In this document: piece after piece, positions 13,621 to 25,862 of the stretch | Numbering within the stretch: position 1 is the first letter of the stretch | How the letters are laid out: the number at the start of each line of letters is the position of its first letter | From: Coriaria nepalensis | Taxonomy: Eukaryota; Streptophyta; Magnoliopsida; Cucurbitales; Coriariaceae | DNA: 64,000 nt | NCBI GenBank assembly: GCA_027186245.1 | Contig: CP114482.1 | Span: 29,841,209 to 29,905,208, forward strand | Reading direction: 5' to 3' | Translations under genes and position numbers: made by a program | Notes under the pieces: model-generated | Told to the model about the DNA's origin: nothing | Seen by the model: only the letters and a program-made list of their open reading frames with translations | Databases searched by the model: none

Positions 13621-16160
13621 GACTTTAAGGCTAAGCAAATGCATTGTTGCCTTCGATAGATCAACTGCAAGTTATGCACGAAAGTCATGTTTAATTGCCG
13701 AATTTCATACGAAGTGATTTAGAATGATTTACTGACTAAAAGAGACGCAAAAATATGACTTGAACGCTAAAAAATGCATAGTTGGCATCAATAGATCAAT
13801 TGCAAGTTATGCACGAAAGTCGTGTTTTAAATGCAAAAAGAGAATTGGTTCGAAGTGCCTTCAAACAATTTAATGATTGAAAAGACTGAGTGATATGCTT
13901 TTTATTGCTAAAATAATGCATTGTTGTCTTCAATAGATTAATTACAAGTTAAGTAAGAAAATAATATTTGAAGGGCGAAAATAGAATTCGTTCGAACTAA
14001 TTTAGAATGATTGAATGACTAGAAGAGCGTCAGTGACATGACTTTAAGGCTAAACAAATGCATTGTTGCCTTCAATAGATCAACTGCAAGTTATGCACGA
14101 AAGTCATGTTTAAATGCCGAATTTCATACGAAGTGATTTAGAATGGTTTACTAAATAAAAGAGACGCAAAAATATGACTTTAAGGCTAAAAAAATGCATA
14201 GTTGCCATCAATAGATCAATTGCAAATTATGCATGAAAGTCGCGTTCTAAATGCAAAAAGAGAATTGGATCGAAGTGCCTTCAAACAATTTAATGATTGA
14301 CAAGACCGAGTGATATGCTTTTTATTGCTAAAATAATGCATTGTTGTCTTCAATAGATTAATTACAAGTTATGTAAGAAAATAATATTTGAAGGGCGAAA
14401 ATAGAATTCGTTCGAACTAATTTAGAATGATTTAATGACTAGAAGAGACTCAGTGACATGAATTTAAGGCTAAGCAAATGCATTGTTGCCGTCAATAGAT
14501 CAACTGCAGGTTATGCACGAAAGTCATGTTTAATTGCCGAATTTCATACGAAGTGACTTAGAATGATTTACTGACTAAAAGAGACGCAAAAATATGACTT
14601 GAACGCTAAAAAATGCATAGTTGGCATCAATAGATCAATTGCAAGTTATGCACGAAAGTCGCGTTTTAAATGCAAAAAGAGAACTGGTTCGAAGTGCCTT
14701 CAAACAATTTAATGATTGAAAAGACTGAGTGATAGGCTTTTTATTGCTAATATAATGCATTGTTGTCTTCAATAGATTAATTACAAGTTAAGTAAAAAAA
14801 TAACGTTTGAAGGGCGAAAATAGAATTCGTTCGAAATAATCTAGAATGATTTAATGACTAGAAGAGACTCAGTGACATGACTTTAAGGCTAAACAAATGC
14901 ATTGTTGCCTTCAACAGATCAACTGCAAGTTATGCACGAAAGTCATGTTTAATTGCCGAATTTCATACGAAGTGATTTAGAATGATTTACTGACTAAAAG
15001 AGACGCAAAAATATGACTTGAACGCTAAAAAATGCATAGTTGGCATCAATAGATCAATTGCAAGTTATGCACGATAGTCGCGTTTTAAATGCAAAAAGAG
15101 AATTGGTTCGAAGTGCCTTCAAACAATTTAATGATTGAAAAGACTGAGTGATATGCTTTTTATTGCTAAAATAATGCATTGTTGTCTTCAATAGATTAAT
15201 TACAACTTATGTAAGAAAATAGTATTTGAAGGGCGAAAATAGAATTCGTTCGAACTAATTTAGAATAATTTAATGACTAGAAGAGACTCAGTGACATGAA
15301 TTTAAGGCTAAACAAATGCATTGTTACCTATAATAGATCAACTGCAAGTTATGCACGAAAGTCATGTTTAAATGCCGAATTTCATACGAAGTGATTTAGA
15401 ATGATTTACTGAATAAAAGAGACGCAAAAATATGACTTGAACGCTAAAAAATGCATAGTTGCCATCAATAGATCAATTGCAAGTTATGCACGAAAGTCGT
15501 GTTTTAAATGCAAAAAGAGAATTGGTTCGAAGTGCCTTCAAACAATTTAATGATTGAAAAGACTGAGTGATATGCTTTTTATTGCTAAAATAATGCATTG
15601 TTGTCTTCAATAGATTAATTACAAGTTATGTAAAAAAATAATGTTTGAAGGGCGAAAATAGAATTCGTTCGAAATAATTTAGGATGATTTAATGACTAGA
15701 AGAGACTCAGTGACATGACTTTAAGGCTAAACAAATGCATTGTTGCCTTCAATAGATCAACTGCAAGTTATGCACGAAAGTCATGTTTAATTGCCGAATT
15801 TCGTACGAAGTGATTTAGAATTATTTCCTGACTAAAAGAGACGCAAAAATATGACTTGAACGCTAAAAAATGCATAGTTGCCATCAATAGATCAATTGCA
15901 AATTATGCATGAAAGTCGCGTTTTAAATGCAAAAAGAGAATTGGTTAGAAGTTCCTTCAACCAATTTAATGATTCAAAAGACTGAGTGATATGCTTTTTA
16001 ATGCTAAAATAATGCATTGTTGTCTTCAATATTTTAATTACAAGTTATGTAAGAAAATAATATTTGAAGGGCGAAAATAGAATTCGTTCGAACTAATTTA
16101 GAATGATTTAATGACTAGAAGAGACTCAGTGACATGAATTTAAGGCTAAACGAATGCATT
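13620..16160 (+). repeat. Block P, copy 3
   Basis: Units 34-39 (A starts 13842, 14262, 14681, 15100, 15519, 15938) correspond one-for-one with units 8-13 at a constant 10,900-bp offset. They include the unit that copy 2 lacks. Few differences are visible, for example TGCCGTCAATAG and CTGCAGG in B near 14,490. This constant spacing over about 2.5 kb marks a recent block-scale copy event. Confidence 0.87.
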
Positions 16161-16356
16161 GTTGCCTAAAATAGATCAACTGCTAGTTATGCACGAAAGT
16201 CATGTTTAATTGCCGAATTTCATACGAAGTGATTTAGAATGATTTACTGACTAAAAGAGACGCAAAAATATGACTTGAACGCTAAAAAATGCATAGTTGG
16301 CATCAATAGATCAATTGCAAGTTATGCACGATAGTAGCGTTTTAAATGCAAAAAGA

Positions 16357-18456
16357 GAATTGGTTCGAAGTGCCTTCAAACAATTTAATGATTGAAAAGA
16401 CTGAGTGATATGCTTTTTATTGCTAAAATAATGCATTGTTGTCTTCAATAGATTAATTACAAGTTATGTAAGAAAATAATATTTGAAGGGCGAAAATAGA
16501 ATTCGTTCGAACTAATTTAGAATGATTTAATGACTAGAAGAGACTCAGTGACATGAATTTAAGGCTAAACAAATGCATTGTTGCCTATAATAGATCAACT
16601 GCGAGTTATGCACGAAAGTCATGTTTAAATGCCGAATTTCATACGAGGTGATTTAGAATGATTTACTGAATAAAAGAGACGCAAAAATATGACTTTAAGG
16701 CTAAAAAAATGGATAGTTGCCATCAATAGATCAATTGCAAATTATGCATGAAAGTCGCGTTCTAAATGCAAAATGAGAATTGGTTAGAAGTTCCTCCAAA
16801 CAATTTAATGATTTAAAAGACTGAGTGATATGCTTTTTATTGCTAAAATAATGCATTGTTGTCTTCAATAGATTAATTACAAGTTATGTAAGAAAATAAT
16901 ATTTGAAGGGCGAAAATAGAATTCGTTCGAACTAATTTAGAATGATTTAATGACTAGAATAGACTCAGTAACATGAATTTAAGGCTAAACAAATGCGTTG
17001 TTGCCTTCAATAGATCAACTGCAAGTTATGCACGAAAGTCATGTTTAAATGCCGAATTTCATACGAGGTGATTTAGAATGATTTACTGAATAAAAGAGAC
17101 GCAAAAATATGACTTTAAGGCTAAAAAAATGCATAGTTGCCATCAATAGATCAATTGCAAATTATGCATGAAAGTCGCGTTTTAAATGCAAAATGAGAAT
17201 TGGTTAGAAGTTCCTCCAAACAATTTAATGATTTAAAAGACTGAGTGATATGCTTTTTATTGCTAAAATAATGCATTGTTGTCTTCAATAGATTAATTAC
17301 AAGTTATGTAAGAAAATAATATTTGAAGGGCGAAAATAGAATTCGTTCGAACTAATTTAGAATGATTTAATGACTAGAATAGACTCAGTAACATGAATTT
17401 AAGGCTAAACAAATGCGTTGTTGCCTTCAATAGATCAACGGCAAGTTATGCACGAAAGTCATGTTTAAATGCCGAATTTCTTACGAAGTGATTTAGAATG
17501 ATTTACTGACTAAAAGAGATGCAAAAATATGACTTTAAGGCTAAAAAAATGCATAGTTGCCATCAGTAGATCAATTGCAAATTATGCATGAAAGTCACGT
17601 TCTAAATGCAAAAAGAGAATTGGATCGAAGTGCCTTCAAACAATTTAATGATTGAAAAGACTGTGTGATATGCTTTTTAATGCTAAAATAATGCATTGTT
17701 GTCTTCAATATTTTAATTACAAGTTATGTAAGAAAATAATATTTGAAGGGCGAAAATAGAATTCGTTCGAACTAATTTAGAATGATTTAATGACTAGAAG
17801 AGACTCAGTGACATGACTTTAAGGCTAAACAAATGCATTGTTGCCTATAATAGATCGACTGCTAGTTATGCACGAAAGTCATGTTTAAATGCCGAATTTC
17901 ATACGAGGTGATTTAGAATGATTTACTGAATAAAAGAGACGCAAAAATATGACTTTAAGGCTAAAAAAATGCATAGTTGCCATCAATAGATCAATTGCAA
18001 ATTATGCACGAAAGTCGCGTTTTAAATGCAAAATGAGAATTGGTTAGAAGTTCCTCCAAACAATTTAATGATTGAAAAGACTGAGTGATATGCTTTTTAT
18101 TGCTAAAATAATGCATTGTTGTCTTCAATAGATTAATTACAAGTTATGTAAGAAAATAATATTTGAAGGGCGAAAATAGAATTCGTTCGAACTAATTTAG
18201 AATGATTTAATTACTAGAAGAGACTCAGTAACATGAATTTAAGGCTAAACAAATGCGTTGTTGCCTATAATAGATCAACTGCAAGTTATGCACGAAAGTC
18301 ATGTTTAAATGCCGAATTTCATACGAAGTGATTTAGAATGATTTACTGAATAAAAGAGACGCAAAAATATGACTTGAACGCTAAAAAAATGCATAGTTGC
18401 CATCAATAGATCAATTGCAAATTATGCATGAAAGTCGCGTTCTAAATGCAAAAAGA
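16357..18456 (+). repeat. Units 40-44 with a one-unit duplication
   Basis: Units start at 16357, 16777, 17197, 17617 and 18037. Units 41 and 42 (16777-17196 and 17197-17616) are near-identical, sharing CTAGAATAGACTCAGTAAC and AAATGCGTTG in B and an AAATGAGAATTGG start to A. The AATGAG start recurs at 18037. Several C subunits here have the allele CATACGAGGTG. Confidence 0.87.
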
Positions 18457-20973
18457 GAATTGGTTCGAAGTGCCTTCAAACAATTTAATGATTGAAAAGA
18501 CCGAGTGGTATGCTTTTTATTGCTAAAATAATGCATTCTTGTCTTCAATAGATTAATTACAAGTTATGTAAGAAAATAATATTTGAAGGGCGAAAATAGA
18601 ATTCGTTCGAACTAATTTAGAATGATTTAATGACTAGAAGAGACTCAGTGACATGAATTTAAGCCTAAACAAATGCATTGTTGCCTATAATAGATCAACT
18701 GCTAGTTATGCACGAAAGTCATGTTTAAATGCCGAATTTCATACGAAGTGATTTAGAATGATTTACTGAATAAAAGAGACGCAAAAATATGACTTTAAGG
18801 CTAAAAAAATGCATAGTTGCCATCAATAGATCAATTGCAAATTATGCATGAAAGTCGCGTTTTAAATGCAAAAAGAGAATTGGTTAGAAGTTCCTCCAAA
18901 CAATTTACTGATTGAAAAGACTGAGTGATATGCTTTTTATTGCTAAAATAATGCAATGTTGTCTTCAATAGATTAATTACAAGTTATGTAAGAAAATAAT
19001 GTTTGAAGGGCGAAAATAGAATTCGTTCGAAATAATTTAGAATGATTTAATGACTATAAGAGACTCAGTGACATGACTTTAAGGCTAAACAAATGCATTG
19101 TTGCCTTCAATAGATCAAGTGCAAGTTATGCAAGAATGTCATGTTTAATTGCCGAATTTCATACGAAGTAAGTTAGAATGATTTACTGACTAAAAGAGAT
19201 GCAAAAATATGAATTGAACGCTAAAAAATGCATAGTTGCCATCAATAGATCAATTGCAAGTTATGCACGAAAGTCGCGTTTTAAATGCAAAAAGAGAATT
19301 GGTTCGAAGTGCCTTCAAACAATTTAATGATTGAAAAGACTGAGTGATATGCTTTTTATTGCTAAAATAATGCATTGTTGTGTGCAATAGATTAATTACA
19401 AGTTATGTAAGAAAATAATATTTGAAGGGCGAAAATAGAATTCGTTCGAACTAATTTAGAATGATTTAATGACTAGAAGAGAGTCAGTGACATGACTTTA
19501 AGGCTAAACAAATGCATTGTTGCCTTCAATAGATCAACTGCAAGTTATGCACGAAAGTCGTGTTTAAATGCCGAATTTCATACGAAGTGATTTAGAATGA
19601 TTTACTGAATAAAAGAGACGCAAAAATATGACTTTAAGGCTAAAAAAATGCATAGTTGCCATCAATAGATCAATTGCAAATTATGCATGAAAGTCGCGTT
19701 CTAAATGCAAAAAGAGAATTGGTTCGAAGTGCCTTCAAACAATTTAATGATTGAAAAGACCGAGTGATATGCTTTTTATTGCTAAAATAATGCATTGTTG
19801 TCTTCAATAGATTAATTACAAGTTATGTAAGAAAATAATATTTGAAGGGCGAAAATAGAATTCGTTCGAACTAATTTAGAATGATTTAATGACTAGAAGA
19901 GACTCAGTGACATGTATTTAAGGCTAAACAAATGCATTGTTGCCTATAATAGATCAACCGCTAGTTATGCACGAAAGTCATGTTTAAATGCCGAATTTCA
20001 TACGAAGTGATTTAGAATGATTTACTGAATAAAAGAGATGCAAAAATATGACTTTAAGGCTAAAAAAATGCATAGTTGCCATCAATAGATCAATTGCAAA
20101 TTATGCATGAAAGTCGCGTTTTAAATGCAAAAAGAGAATTGGTTAGAAGTTCCTCCAAACAATTTACTGATTGAAAAGACTGAGTGATATGCTTTTTATT
20201 GCTAAAATAATGCAATGTTGTCTTCAATAGATTAATTACAAGTTATGTAAGAAAATAATGTTTGAAGGGCGAAAATAGAATTCGTTCGAAATAATTTAGA
20301 ATGATTTAATGACTATAAGAGACTCAGTGACATGACTTTAAGGCTAAACAAATGGATTGTTGCCTTCAATAGATCAAGTGCAAGTTATGCAAGAAAGTCA
20401 TGTTTAATTGCCGAATTTCATACGAAGTGAGTTAGAATGATTTACTGACTAAAAGAGAGGCAAAAATATGACTTGAACGCTAAAAAATGCATAGTTGCCA
20501 CCAATAGATCAATTGCAAGTTATGAACGAAAGTCGCGTTTTAAATGCAAAAAGAGAATTGGTTCGAAGTGCCTTCAAACAATTTAATGATTGAAAAGACT
20601 GAGTGATATGCTTTTTATTGCTAAAATAATGCATTGTTGTCTTCAATAGATTAATTACAAGTTATGTAAAAAATAATATTTGAAGGGCGAAAATAGAATT
20701 CGTTCGAACTAATTTAGAATGATTTAATGACTAGAAGAGACTCAGTGAAATGACTTTAAGGCTAAACAAATGCATTGTTGCCTTCAATAGATCAACTGCA
20801 AGTTATGCACGAAAGTCATGTTTAAATGCCGAATTTCTTACGAAGTGATTTAGAATAATTTACTGAATAAAAGAGACCCAAAAATATGACTTTAAGGCTA
20901 AAAAAATGCATAGTTGCCATCAATAGATCAATTGCAAATTATGCATGAAAGTCGCGTTCTAAATGCAAAAAGA
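18457..20973 (+). repeat. Three-unit tandem duplication (1,259-bp offset)
   Basis: Units 45-47 (18457, 18877, 19296) match units 48-50 (19716, 20136, 20555) at a constant 1,259-bp offset apart from point differences. Shared markers are GACCGAGTG in A, CTCCAAACAATTTACTGATTG (18,893 and 20,152 region), TGACTATAAGAG, and AGATCAAGTGCAAGTTATG followed by CAAGAA in B. Differences such as GTTGTGTGCAATAG at about 19,376 arose after the duplication. Confidence 0.85.
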
Positions 20974-23912
20974 GAATTGGATCGAAGTGCCTTCAAACAA
21001 TTTAATGATTGAAAAGACTGAGTGATATGCTTTTTAATGCTAAAATAATGCATTGTTGTCTTCAATAGATTAATTACAAGTTATGTAAGAAAATAATATT
21101 TGAAGGGCGAAAATAGAATTCGTTCGAACTAATTTAGAATGATTTAATGACTAGAAGAGACTCAGTGACATGAATTTAAGGCTAAACAAATGCATTGTTG
21201 CCTATAATAGATCAACTGCTAGTTATGCGCGAAAGTCATGTTTAATTGCCGAATTTCATACGAAGTGATTTAGAATGATTTACTGAATAAAAAAGACGCA
21301 AAAATATGACTTTAAGGCTAAAAAAATGCATAGTTGCCATCAATAGATCAATTGCAAATTATGCATGAAAGTCGCGTTTTAAATGCAAAAAGAGAATTGG
21401 TTAGAATTTCCTTCAAACAATTTAATGATTGAAAAAAGACTGAGTGATATGCTTTTTATTGCTAAAATAATGCAATGTTGTCTTCAATAGATTAATTACA
21501 AGTTATGTAAAAAAATAATGTTTGAAGGGCGAAAATAGAATTCGTTCGAAATAATTTAGAAGGATTTAATGACTAGATGAGACTCAGTGACATGACTTTA
21601 AGGCTAAACAAATGCATTGTTGCCTTCAATAGATCAACTGCAAGTTATGCCCGAAAGTCATGTTTAATTGCCGAATTTCATACGAAGTGATTTAGAATGC
21701 TTTACTGATTAAAAGAGACGCAAAAATATGACTTGAATGCTAAAAAATGCATAGTTGCCATCAATAGATCAATTGCAAGTTATGCACGAAAGTCGCGTTT
21801 TAAATGCAAAAAGAGAATTGGTTCGAAGTGCCTTCAAACAATTTAATGATTGAAAAGACTGAGTGATATGCTTTTTATTGCTAAAATAATGCATTGTTGT
21901 CTTCAATAGATTAATTACAAGTTATGTAAGAAAATAATATTTGAAGGGCGAAAATAGAATTCGTTCGAACTAATTTAGAATGATTTAATGACTAGAAGAG
22001 AGTCAGTGACATGACTTTAAGGCTAAACAAATGCATTGTTGCCTTCAATAGATCAACTGCAAGTTATGCACGAAAGTCATGTTTAAATGCCGAATTTCTT
22101 ACGAAGTGATTTAGAATGATTTACTGACTAAAAGAGATGCAAAAATATGACTTTAAGGCTAAAAAAATGCATAGTTGCCATCAATAGATCAATTGCAAGT
22201 TATGCACGAAAGTCGCGTTTTAAATGCAAAAAGAGAATTGGTTCGAAGTGCCTGCAAACGATTTAATGATTGAAAAGACTGAGTGATATGCTTTTTATTG
22301 CTAAAATAATGCATTGTTGTCTTCAATAGATTAATTACAAGTTATGTAAGAAAATAATATTTGAAGGGCGAAAATAGAATTCGTTCGAACTAATTTAGAA
22401 TGATTTAATGACTAGAAGAGAGTCAGTGACATGAATTTAAGGCTAAACAAATGCATTGTTGCCTTCAATAGATCAAGTGCAAGTTATGCAAGAAAGTCAT
22501 GTTTAATTGCCGAATTTCATACGAAGTGATTTAGAATGCTTTACTGACTAAAAGAGACGCAAAAATATGACTTGAAGGCTAAAAAAATGCATAGTTACCA
22601 TCAATAGATCAATTGCAAGTTATGCACGAAAGTCGCGTTTTAAATGCAAAAAGAGAATTGGTTCGAAGTGCCTGCAAACGATTTAATGATTGAAAAGACT
22701 GAGTGATATGCTTTTTATTGCTAAAATAATGCATTGTTGTCTTCAATAGATTAATTACAAGTTATGTAAGAAAATAATATTTGAAGGGCGAAAATAGAAT
22801 TCGTTCGAACTAATTTAGAATGATTTAATGACTAGAAGAGACTCAGTGACATGACTTTAAGGCAAAACAAATGCATTGTTGCCTTCAATAGATCAACTGC
22901 AAGTTATGCACGAAAGTCATGTTTAAATGCCGAATTTCTTACGAAGTGATTTAGAATGATTTACCGACTAAAAGAGATGCAAAAATATGACTTTAAGGCT
23001 AAAAAAATGCACAGTTGCCATCAATAGATCAATTGCAAATTATGCATGAAAGTCGCGTTCTAAATGCAAAAAGAGAATTGGATCGAAGTGCCTTCAAACA
23101 ATTTAATGATTGAAAAGACTGAGTGATATGCTTTTTAATGCTAAAATAATGCATTGTTGTCTTCAATAGATTAATTACGAGTTATGTAAGAAAATAATGT
23201 TTGAAGGGCGAAAATAGAATTCGGTCGAACTAATTTAGAATGATTTAATGACTATAAGAGACTCAGTAACATGACTTTAAGGCTAAACAAATGCATTGTT
23301 GCCTTCAATAGATCAAGTGCAAGTTATGAACGAAAGTCATGTTTAATTGCCGAATTTCATACGAAGTGATTTAGAATGATTTACTGACTAAAAGAGACGC
23401 AAAAATATGACTTGAATGCTAAAAAATGCATAGTTGCCATCAATAGATCAATTGCAAGTTATGCACGAAAGTCGCGTTTTAAATGCAAAAAGAGAATTGG
23501 TTCGAAGTGCCTGCAAACGATTTAATGATTGAAAAGACTGAGTGATATGCTTTTTATTGCTAAAATAATGCAATGTTGTCTTCAATAGATTAATTACAAG
23601 TTATGTAAGAAAATAATGTTTGAAGGGCGAAAATAGAATTCGTTCGAAATAATTTAGAATGATTTAATGACTATAAGAGACTCAGTGACATGACTTTAAG
23701 GCTAAACAAATGCATTGTTGCCTTCGATAGATCAAGTGCAAGTTATGCAAGAAAGTCATGTTTAATTGCCGAATTTCATACGAAGTGATTTAGAATGATT
23801 TACTGACTAAAAGAGACGCAAAAATATGACTTGAACGCTAAAAAATGCATAGTTGCCATCAATAGATCAATTGCAAATTATGCACGAAAGTCGCGTTTTA
23901 AATGCAAAAAGC
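20974..23912 (+). repeat. Ordinary trimer units 51-57
   Basis: Units start at 20974, 21394, 21815, 22235, 22655, 23075 and 23494. Unit 52 is 421 bp because of an extra AA in GATTGAAAAAAGACTG near 21,428. Units 54, 55 and 57 share the variant GTGCCTGCAAACG in A, so they are close relatives. No non-satellite sequence is seen. Confidence 0.88.
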
Positions 23913-24468
23913 GAATTGGTTCGAAGTGCCTTCAAACAAATTAATGATTGAAAAGACTGAGTGATATGCTTTTTATTGCTAAAATAATGCATTGTTGTCT
24001 TCAATAGATTAATTACGAGTTATGTAAGAAAATAATATTTGAAGGTCGAAAATAGAATTCGTTCGAATTAATTTAGAATGATTTCATGACTAGAAGAGAC
24101 TCAGTGACATGACTTTAAGGCTAAACAAATGCACTGTTTCCTTCAATAGATCAACTGCAAGTTATGCACGAAAGTCATGTTTAAATGCCGAATTTCTTAC
24201 GAAGTGATTTAGAATAATTTACTGAATAAAAGAGGCCCAAAAATATGACTTTAAGGCTAAACAAATGCATTGTTGCCTTCAATAGATCAACTGCAAGTTA
24301 TGCACGAAAGTCATGTTTAAATGCCGAATTTCATACGAAGTGATTTAGAATGATTTACTGACTAAACGAGATGCAAAAATATGACTTTAAGGCTAAAAAA
24401 ATGCATAGTTGCCATCAATAGATCAATTGCAAGTTATGCACGAAAGTCGCGTTTTATATGCAAAAAGA
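23913..24468 (+). repeat. Tetrameric unit A-B-(C/B)-C, 556 bp, copy 1
   Basis: A is 23913-24054, B 24055-24189, the chimeric C/B subunit 24190-24325 and C 24326-24468. The chimera begins as C (GAATTTCTTACGAAGTG through GAGGCCCAAAAATATG). It switches to B within the shared ACTTTAAGGCTAAA segment and ends as B (ACAAATGCATTGTTGCC through AAATGCC). This adds one subunit and breaks the 419-bp register. The simplest explanation is an unequal exchange between a C subunit and a neighbouring B subunit inside their shared sequence. Confidence 0.92.
24190..24325 (+). repeat. Chimeric C/B subunit, 136 bp (copy 1)
   Basis: The 5' half carries C-specific bases (GAATTTC start, TTTACTGAATAAAAGAGG, CCCAAAAATATG). 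The 3' half carries B-specific bases (AAACAAATGCATTGTTGCC, AGATCAACTGCAAG, GTCATGTTTAAATGCC). The junction falls in the segment common to B and the C2 allele, about 24,247-24,261. Confidence 0.92.
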
Positions 24469-24887
24469 GAATTGGACCGAAGTGCCTTCAAACAATTTAA
24501 TGATTGAAAAGACTGAGTGATATGCTTCTTAATGCTAAAATAATGCATTGTTGTCTTCAATAGATTAATTACAAGTTATGTAAGAAAATAATATTTGAAG
24601 GGCGAAAATAGAATTCGTTCGAACTAATTTAAAATGATTTAATGACTATCAGAGACTCAGTGACATGACTTTAAGGCTAAACAAATGCATTGTTGCCTTC
24701 AATAGATCAAGTGCAAGTTATGCAAGAAAGTCATGTTTAATTGCCGAATTTCATACGAAGTGATTTAGAATGATATACTGACTAAAAGAGACGCAAAAAT
24801 ATGACTTGAACGCTAAAAAATGCATAGTTGCCATCAATAGATCAATTGCAAATTATGCACGAAAGTCGCGTTTTAAATGCAAAAAGC

Positions 24888-25443
24888 GAATTGGTTCGAA
24901 GTGCCTTCCAACAAATTAATGATTGAAAAGACTGAGTGATATGCTTTTTATTGCTAAAATAATGCATTGTTGTCTTCAATAGATTAATTACGAGTTATGT
25001 AAGAAAATAATATTTGAAGGTCGAAAATAGAATTCGTTCGAATTAATTTAGAATGATTTCATGACTAGAAGAGACTCAGTGACATGACTTTAAGGCTAAA
25101 CAAATGCACTGTTTCCTTCAATAGATCAACTGCAAGTTATGCACGAAAGTCATGTTTAAATGCCGAATTTCTTACGAAGTGATTTAGAATAATTTACTGA
25201 ATAAAAGAGACCCAAAAATATGACTTTAAGGCTAAACAAATGCATTGTTGCCTTCAATAGATCAACTGCAAGTTATGCACGAAAGTCATGTTTAAATGCC
25301 GAATTTCATACGAAGTGATTTAGAATGATTTACTGACTAAACGAGATGCAAAAATATGACTTTAAGGCTAAAAAAATGCATAGTTGCCATCAATAGATCA
25401 ATTGCAAGTTATGCACGAAAGTCGCGTTTTATATGCAAAAAGA
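24888..25443 (+). repeat. Tetrameric unit A-B-(C/B)-C, 556 bp, copy 2
   Basis: A starts at 24888, B at 25030, the chimeric C/B at 25165-25300 and C at 25301. It is nearly identical to the unit at 23,913. Visible differences include GAGACCC here versus GAGGCCC in copy 1, and TTCCAACAAATT versus TTCAAACAAATT in A. Confidence 0.92.
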
Positions 25444-25862
25444 GAATTGGACCGAAGTGCCTTCAAACAATTTAATGATTGAAAAGACTGAGTGATATGC
25501 TTCTTAATGCTAAAATAATGCATTGTTGTCTTCAATAGATTAATTACAAGTTATGTAAGAAAATAATATTTGAAGGGCGAAAATAGAATTCGTTCGAACT
25601 AATTTAAAATGATTTAATGACTATCAGAGACTCAGTGACATGACTTTAAGGCTAAACAAATGCATTGTTGCCTTCAATAGATCAAGTGCAAGTTATGCAA
25701 GAAAGTCATGTTTAATTGCCGAATTTCATACGAAGTGATTTAGAATGATTTACTGACTAAAAGAGACGCAAAAATATGACTTGAACGCTAAAAAATGCAT
25801 AGTTGCCATCAATAGATCAATTGCAAATTATGCACGAAAGTCGCGTTTTAAATGCAAAAAGA

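Larger units (their letters stand above)
23913..25862 (+). repeat. 975-bp tandem duplication (tetramer + trimer) x 2
   Basis: Segments 23913-24887 and 24888-25862 each consist of one 556-bp tetramer followed by one 419-bp trimer. They share markers such as GAAGGTCGAAAATAG (24,041 and 25,016), GCACTGTTTCC in B, TTTATATGC, GGACCGAAG in A, and CTATCAGAGACTC in the trimer's B. The copying unit therefore included the chimeric subunit, so the chimera predates this duplication. Confidence 0.9.
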
